From Cylicocyclus nassatus (lineage: Eukaryota > Nematoda > Chromadorea > Rhabditida > Strongylidae), in assembly GCA_958299035.1 (NCBI GenBank), contig CATQJL010000001.1:50470461-50534460 (forward strand): a stretch of 64,000 bases of DNA. Reading direction: 5' to 3'. Made by a program: the position numbers and the translations under genes. Every line of letters starts with the position of its first letter. Position 1 is the stretch's first letter. The notes under the pieces are model-generated. The model made no database searches and was not told the DNA's origin. It saw nothing but the letters and a program-made list of their open reading frames with translations. Below, in pieces: positions 58,687 to 64,000 of this stretch.

Positions 58687-59221
58687 TCATTCTAAATCTG
58701 AGATGGATTCATTATCATGGTAATCGCTATCGTCGGAAGAGGAGTCTGACGTATCCGAACATTGCCTATCTTCAGCTTTTGCTCGATATTATAATAGGGT
58801 TTTTCCTTCCATGCTTTTTCGTGCACAGTTATGACTTGCTAACGAAATCTGCGAGTCCCAGAGTTCAAGTCTTTGTTTGTTTTGTTTTTTCCTCTCAACG
58901 AGGATTCTTATCAGGGTGGTACTCTTCTTAAGATCTTTTGTTTCGTGCGCCAGGCACTTTCCCAATGCTTTCACTTTCCGCTCAATTTCGTAGAACTCAT
59001 TTTTTTGATTTCTTTCATTTAGAGCTATCGCAGAAAAAGTTTGTTCCACACTACACTTGATGCTGTAGAACAACCATATTTAGACTTTCCCTGCTGATAA
59101 GATGATAGTTTCAATCTGGTAAAAGCAATAAAGCATTTGAAGCTTGCTTACCATGCTTCTGATTCAATATCCTTACTTCGCGTATTCTCAAGTCAGCAGC
59201 AATTTTTTCTCTCGCAGCCAT
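58687..59221 (-). pseudogene. Two-exon gene with in-frame stop and acidic tail
   Basis: Exon 1 (59221-59152) starts ATG with a charged helix (MAAREKIAADLRIREV) and ends at GTAAGC in phase 1. The next exon (about 59062-58687, after TTGTTCTACAG) encodes a lysine/glutamate-rich, coiled-coil-like segment (ERKVKALGKCLAHETKDL), then TAA at 58791-58789, and then continues in the same frame with a Ser/Asp-rich tail (CSDTSDSSSDDSDYHD ... SDLE) to TGA at 58689-58687. The tail is too biased to be chance. As read, exon phases do not match, so a micro-exon or an indel is missing. It may be a recently broken gene, a spliced isoform or a sequence error. Family not recognised. Confidence 0.5.
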
Positions 59222-59334
59222 AGTAGCGCTCCACTTTTGACCTTGAATTACCTCATTATTTGGGAGTAGAGGTCACTTTATCTTTTTTATACCATCTTAA
59301 GAGAGTCGCCGGACTTTCCCAATTTGTTAAGGTT

Positions 59335-60700
59335 TCCCCTTCATTTGGCTCCACATTTCAATCGGATTGAAGAAACAATGAAAAGGCGGAGCTCTAACAC
59401 TGTTGCTCCAAGCTCGCCGCAGATCTTCTCGGCGACATATCTGCGTAACGCAGACCTGCCGCCTTGGCCGACGAAGAATTGCTTGAGCTGAACCATAAGG
59501 AGTTGTATTGATTTTTTCGCATAGGTGATGGTGCTACTTTTATTAGAAGATCCTCTTTTCTAGCCAGGTATGGTATTGCTACGCCGTGTGTGCTAAGATA
59601 ATCCTGAATCGTTGCTTTCGAGGAGGACTTTGTTGGCAACTAAAACTAAGGCCCGTAGTAAAGTTAATTCAGTTCAGGTGAACTGGACTGAGGCCCTCAT
59701 CCAAGATTCAGTAGGGTAAACTGCCTATCACCAGCTCTCCACGTTATAAGAATGCAAAATGAGATTTCAGCTGATCGTCCGTCTACCTGACGAGGTAGTC
59801 TACCTTACTTCAGTCAGTTCGCATTCAGTTAGACTACCAACTGTTGTAAATAGTGTGCCGATGATGATATGCAGAGAGACTTCTCGTAAGCTGCTAAAGA
59901 GTAACTTACGATACACGTCAGTTTAACATGTCGGTGAGGAGCCACAGTGATGCTGATGCTGACGAGACTTAACAAGATCTAACAAGTGCGGCCACATCCC
60001 CGCCGCTAGTGCCAATGACGTAGATGTGAATGTTTGGCAAAGTCTTGACTTGTATACTTGCATGGACGTGGCGCTCTCAGTCTTATCATCGTGGGTGGTT
60101 GGCAATATTAATCAATGGCTCGACTGAAGGTAAGCTGACTCGTCGAAGCCTCAACTGAAATTGTATTCAGCTGAGATCGAATGATGCAGCTTTACTACAG
60201 GCCAAGTCTTTATCTTATTTTGTGAGAGCTATGCGTGGGAGTTCAACCTTTTCCAATTGGAGGGTATGATAACTGGCATTGTCCATAACCACCGTTACAG
60301 GACGATTATCAGCAAATCTTTGCATGCAGGGGACTGTTTCTCTTAAGCAGTCTTCGAACACTTTATGGTTCATGTCCTGATGATAATCGCCCACTGAATC
60401 CCTTCCGCTGACGATTATCTTGCTACAACTGGGAACGATTCCCTCCTGTGTCAGGGTGCTGATGACAATGGCCCTATTGCCTTTGTTTTCGTAGTCGTCT
60501 TTCCACACGAATATCGCTGTAGGGTCGATTCTGGGGCAAATCGAGGAATTGTGGCATCAGTCCACCTTCTCTTCCTCGACATACAGTCAAATATCCATGT
60601 CTCATCGATGAAGACGAGATAATGGTTACGGTCCCTGGCGTTTCAATCGCTCTAAGGTAAGCGGCTCTCTTCATTACCAAATCGAGACGTTCGAATTGTA
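59335..60700 (-). pseudogene. DDE transposase relic, Tc1/mariner-IS630-like
   Basis: Read on the minus strand in order: VMKRAAYLRAIETPG near 60670, then in another frame YLVFIDETWIFDC (first catalytic Asp, near 60615), RRWTDATIPRFAP, then 60508-60215 with DYHQDMNHKVFEDCL and VVMDNASYH (second Asp, near 60270). The protein is interrupted by an inverted-repeat element (59650-60203). It resumes at 59639 with KSSSKATIQDYLSTHG and, after a frame change, ends in PPFHCFFNPIEMWSQMK (third catalytic residue, Glu, near 59360). The enzyme class moves DNA elements by cut and paste. Several frameshifts and the insertion make this copy dead. Subfamily uncertain. Confidence 0.75.
59650..60203. mobile_element. 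Inverted-repeat element inside the transposase relic
   Basis: Ends GGCCCGTAGTAAAG (59650) and, inverted, GGCCTGTAGTAAAG (to 60203). It separates two consecutive parts of the transposase reading order, so it entered after that gene. The flanks share AA only, so the target duplication is unclear. It holds short palindromes (CAGTTCAGGTGAACTG near 59672) and no coding frame of note. Confidence 0.65.
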
Positions 60701-61549
60701 ACGTTGCCCGTCATGCAACCTATAGAAAAGACGAAACCTTTTGAAAGATGATATTTGTGTTCGACACGCCGAGGTCATCGTTGGTTTCTTCTAATTCCTG
60801 CCATCTCCGTCACGTTACCTTTGAACTTAATATGCATAAAAAAAGCGAACCTTCTTTTCTTCTTTGCTTTGGAGTCCTGTGGACGGGATGAGTAGTACGA
60901 GGAATTGGGTTTTGCACGAGTTCTTATGTTGCTTTGATGGGTGCACTGTGCGAGCTCCAATTCCACAGGCTATGGCAGTTAACTCGGCAGTATACACGAA
61001 TATTGTTCCTCTGCCTTCTTTCCTTAGTTGATGTTTGAGCCGTGGTAAAGCGGGGGGTGTAGCACACTACCGTCGGATACCACCCTCCCACCTTGGGCCG
61101 AACCCCGGCACGACCCCCCACCCCCATTCTCCCCCCTCCCCCCTCCTTTCATCCTGCCCCTAGCATTTGCGCTAGAAACAATAGAAAAACAGGCTTTACT
61201 CCAAAAAAGAAACAAAGGAAAATCAAAACATGAAAACGGATAAAACAACCTAAGTGTTCAGCTAAATGATGGAAAGGCTACAAAAATTATGCTGTAGAGA
61301 AACCAAAAAAATGCTTCTCAAGTGTTCATTTAGATGAAGACATGGTTACAAAAATTGAGCTATAGGAGATCAACAAAAGCATCTCAATTTCTGACTGAGG
61401 AAAAAGTTCCGAAAATCAAGATAAGATCATATACAGTCTTGAAGGCTCTGAGTAGTAGAAATTGAAAAAATTATCCCATTTAGAGATTCTCTGCATTAGC
61501 CGCTGCTGTCCCTTAGCATGGCCTGCTGTGGGTCGCCTAGACGTCCTCC
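60701..61549. other. Unassigned stretch
   Basis: May include the N-terminal part of the transposase relic (a basic frame at 60966-60775, minus). A C-rich block lies at 61040-61150. No supported gene. Confidence 0.3.
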
Positions 61550-61623
61550 GGGTTGGGCCAGACTGCGCGGCGTACGCGACGTACGCCGCGTACGCCGCTT
61601 CCCCGCGAAGTCTGGCTCAACCC
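61550..61623. mobile_element. 74-bp miniature hairpin element with TCC duplication
   Basis: GGGTTGGGCCAGACTGCG and CGCGAAGTCTGGCTCAACCC are inverted ends. Between them CGTACG-rich sequence continues the fold. TCC stands on both sides (61547-61549 and 61624-61626). It is one of the smallest transposon-like units one would expect; related copy at 57357. Confidence 0.65.
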
Positions 61624-61626
61624 TCC

Positions 61627-63071
61627 GAAGCAGCAAGTGCCCATCGTGTCACTTTCCTGGCAGAATAGTTTGTATTTGCACCACAGATACAAAATAAGAC
61701 ATCCCTAAAAAATATTACTGTAACTTTTTTACTGTGAGATGAAGACTTTTTGAACCTACCAGTATGATTTGGGCGATCAGTGCGGTAAGTGCGTAAAGGA
61801 AGCACGCATAAATATGAACATTTTGGATTCTTCGTGATATATTTGTTGTTGTCAACGACCATTTCTGAACAGGGAAAAAAACGAAAAAATATGACCGAAA
61901 ACTCACTTTGTAGAGCTAGCGACTCGACAGCGTACACAATGAGTGTTAGTAGAATCAAATCTCGAAAACTTATATTTTAGGTGAAGTGCACCAATAACGC
62001 AGCGGTAATAGACGAGCGCGACAGTTCAAAAACCCATGCTTAATAGATTAGGCAATGTTGTAATTTGATTTGTGATCATTTCCGAAAGACTGCGGCGGAG
62101 TGGAGCCACAAACACTTTAACATAAAAATAACAAATCAGTAAGTTTATATATGTTCGTATGCCTGCGGCTCCACTCCGCTGCACTCTGAGATCCGGAAAT
62201 GAACGGAAATCAAATTATAAGCAGAAAAGGAGATTGAAAGGACTGAAAAGGACCATATCAGGTAGGGTTCAAAATGAATGTATGACAATGCACAAGATTG
62301 CTAAATTTGTGGTCCATCAACATGCAAGTAATGAGTGAAGAGGGGGCAGACTCGCTGTGCACGTGAATAAAAGTAAAAGATGAAAGCGTATTCATAAGCG
62401 CAACTACAATACTGAGACATTAGAGATCAACACTATATTTATATGCAAATTTTAAAGGCTCATTTTTTATACTGTTCAGCAAGTGACATCAAGCGAGATG
62501 CATCAATGGCATTGCAAGTGTCGTCCCATTAGTTCACCATTGCGAAATAGATGCAATGCGCAACATACACGACCACATGCATGCAGCTATGTACCTGAAA
62601 TCAACAAAACAATTTCTTGCCTCAGGGCACAGCCATAGGTTGCCGGCAAATGTGTCCGAGGTTGCCAACGTTACGGGTCTTTGTAGGATGTCATGATATC
62701 TACGTTTTCTTGGCTTTCTCGCTGTCTCTTGATCCGGCAACGTCAACTTCGGCAACTTCGGCAAGATTGGGCAATTTTGCCACAACCTATGGCCGCTCCT
62801 ATCCTTCACTAGTGTCATGAGGATCTAGCTGATTCTCATGAGACTAGTAAAGCATATAATACATATGTGCATAAAACCGGAGGGTAGGTTCGCGGAGCGG
62901 CGCAAAGCTCAGCTGAGGCGGTCGCGAGCGTCCGAGTCGCTTTAGCTGCGACACTCACACTGGAACAACCTAAACACAATGTCTAACAAAGAAAAGCAAA
63001 ACTGATGAGAAGAAGAAATATAAGTAAACTAAAGAGCTTCCACAAGGCAACCTCGACTGCTTTGAACTCAC
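61627..63071. other. Unassigned stretch with repeats
   Basis: A short inverted pair (CTGCGGCGGAGTGGAGCC near 62091 and its partner near 62165) marks a further small hairpin unit. Overlapping frames at 62534-62820 have no decisive splice model. A GC-rich block at 62885-62955 abuts the truncated eIF5B copy and probably belongs to a dispersed repeat. Confidence 0.3.
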
Positions 63072-64000
63072 TTCATCACCGGTTTTAGCAATCAGTACCT
63101 CCTCATGTTTCTTCTTGATCGATGCTATCGCTCCCAAAAACATTCCCTGGATTTTACAAGACTCATATAATCAAAAACTGCGTTTGCACAAGTGTTTTGC
63201 TCACATCCTTGCACGCAAAGAGGAGTGCCGCGTTTCAGCTGCCCTGCTTCAACAACAACTCCACAAATTATTGGATTCCTGGTTGAACACATGCTGAGGA
63301 AGAATACGAAGCTTACATTGGAAGACAGCCAGGTGTTCGTTCTCTCTTCGCACTTTCGACCGCAGCTCCTCCCTAATTTATTTAGAGTCAGTATTTGAGA
63401 AGATAGTCGGAACTAGAAAGGTTACCTGTATCTGAGGAAATTATTTTCCAAATGATAGATAATGTCTGCTTGGAATATTTTAACCTTTTCCTTTTCCGTA
63501 AAAAGTTGCGCGTCTCGCTCCACTCTGACGTCAAACGCCAGGATGCCTGCGAATCTAGAAGATGAAACTCAGAACATTTTGGAAGCACTATGCTGACATA
63601 TCACATATCATTACCTTGAACTGCTAGTGTCACTTGGCATCGTTTCCTCATACCTTTTATCAGAAAGAAAAAAATGAACTTACTCTGGCTTATGCTCCGA
63701 CATATGCTGCTTTCTGGACGTCTTCTTATGGACTGGGCCAATGTTAACATCCGAATGCTAGAAAAGGTAGGATCCAGATGGAGCTAAGAAAAAAGAAGAA
63801 AAAGAAGATATTCTTTTCGTACATACTCACCGGGATTTTTGCGTCTTTAAAAACTCTAATAATGCGTCTAAAGATGTTAAAAAATCACAAAAAAATGGTA
63901 AAAGTCGCTCACCTTATTAAGAGCAGCCACAAGTGGAGTCATTCTCTTAAGCAATAGTTTCAAAGATTCTATAGTTTGCGGTTCGAAACCGTGCATAATG
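63072..64000 (-). pseudogene. Decayed eIF5B gene copy, introns retained
   Basis: eIF5B is the GTPase that joins ribosomal subunits at translation start. Pieces in order on the minus strand: 64000-63913 gives [13 protein letters not shown] and VAALNK, the G3-G4 part of the GTPase domain; 63867-63831 gives ALLEFLKTQK; 63783-63684 gives VNIGPVHKK; 63554-63426 gives ILAFDVRVERDAQ and KIFQADIIYHLE; 63372-63205 gives KLRILPQHVFN and, after a frameshift, NPIICGVVVEAGQLKRGTP; 63146-63072 gives MFLGAIASIKKKHEEVL. Introns have good GT-AG ends. The stretch between the G4 motif and ALLEF (some 200+ residues in the family) is missing, at least four single- or double-base indels break the frame, and the C-terminal end is absent. 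It is therefore an unprocessed, decayed duplicate. It continues past the window edge. Confidence 0.85.

Noticed and set aside
62885..62955. Structured RNA gene
   Set aside because: GC-rich and partly self-complementary, but no recognised RNA family; more likely a dispersed repeat replacing the eIF5B C-terminus.
1..64000. CRISPR arrays, rRNA genes, bacterial operons
   Set aside because: No spacer-repeat arrays, rRNA signatures or Shine-Dalgarno-linked gene clusters; the sequence is eukaryotic.

Overview
The window reads as nuclear DNA of a nematode, most likely a repeat-rich rhabditid/strongylid (clade V) worm. The reasons are AT-rich sequence, short introns with GTAAG/GTGAG donors and TTTCAG acceptors, an AG placed directly before a start codon as in spliced-leader genes, and a saposin-like and an F-box gene of the kind common in nematodes. 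There are no operons of bacterial type, rRNA genes or CRISPR arrays, and I could not support a functional tRNA. The species call is inference.

Layout. 0.5-19 kb is almost entirely repeats: Helitron-like elements (532-1126, 3736-4018, 12905-13072), a 1.4 kb palindrome (1344-2739), a 174-bp satellite (2874-3569), two foldback elements built of CTCCGGAG-punctuated short repeats (4475-5115, 15697-16113), inverted copies around 5.6-8.9 kb that enclose a pair of tRNA-like units, a 0.68 kb palindrome (14346-15027) and a ~450-bp direct duplication (18069-18953). A few candidate exons lie at 17, 20 and 23.6-24.6 kb. The centrepiece is 24728-30349: two near-identical 1,782-bp terminal inverted repeats, themselves holding degenerate ~310-bp tandem units, flank a 2.06 kb core with an intact 488-aa reverse transcriptase (YIDD) and, downstream, a hammerhead-like motif. 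It has a candidate 3-bp AGT duplication and sits in the intron of a candidate gene. 31-46 kb holds a decayed mariner transposase, two TA-flanked mariner-type non-autonomous elements and scattered candidate exons.

The best host genes are a 14-exon F-box/leucine-rich-repeat protein (46393-50725, +; 524 aa, all phases consistent), a convergent two-exon gene (50950-51529, -; 138 aa, not recognised) and a two-exon secreted saposin-like protein (53736-54099, +; 101 aa). At 58.7-59.2 kb a minus-strand gene ends in a Ser/Asp-rich tail that lies behind an in-frame TAA. At 59.3-60.7 kb a DDE transposase relic is split by a small inverted-repeat element. The window ends in a decayed, intron-containing copy of the eIF5B gene (63072-64000, -).

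The genes do not form one pathway. The F-box protein would act in SCF ubiquitin ligation and the saposin-like protein in lipid or membrane binding. What links the region is repeated invasion by foldback and hairpin elements, several with 3-bp target duplications, and a shared ~32-bp terminal motif that appears both in the reverse-transcriptase element and in an independent foldback element at 57.8 kb.
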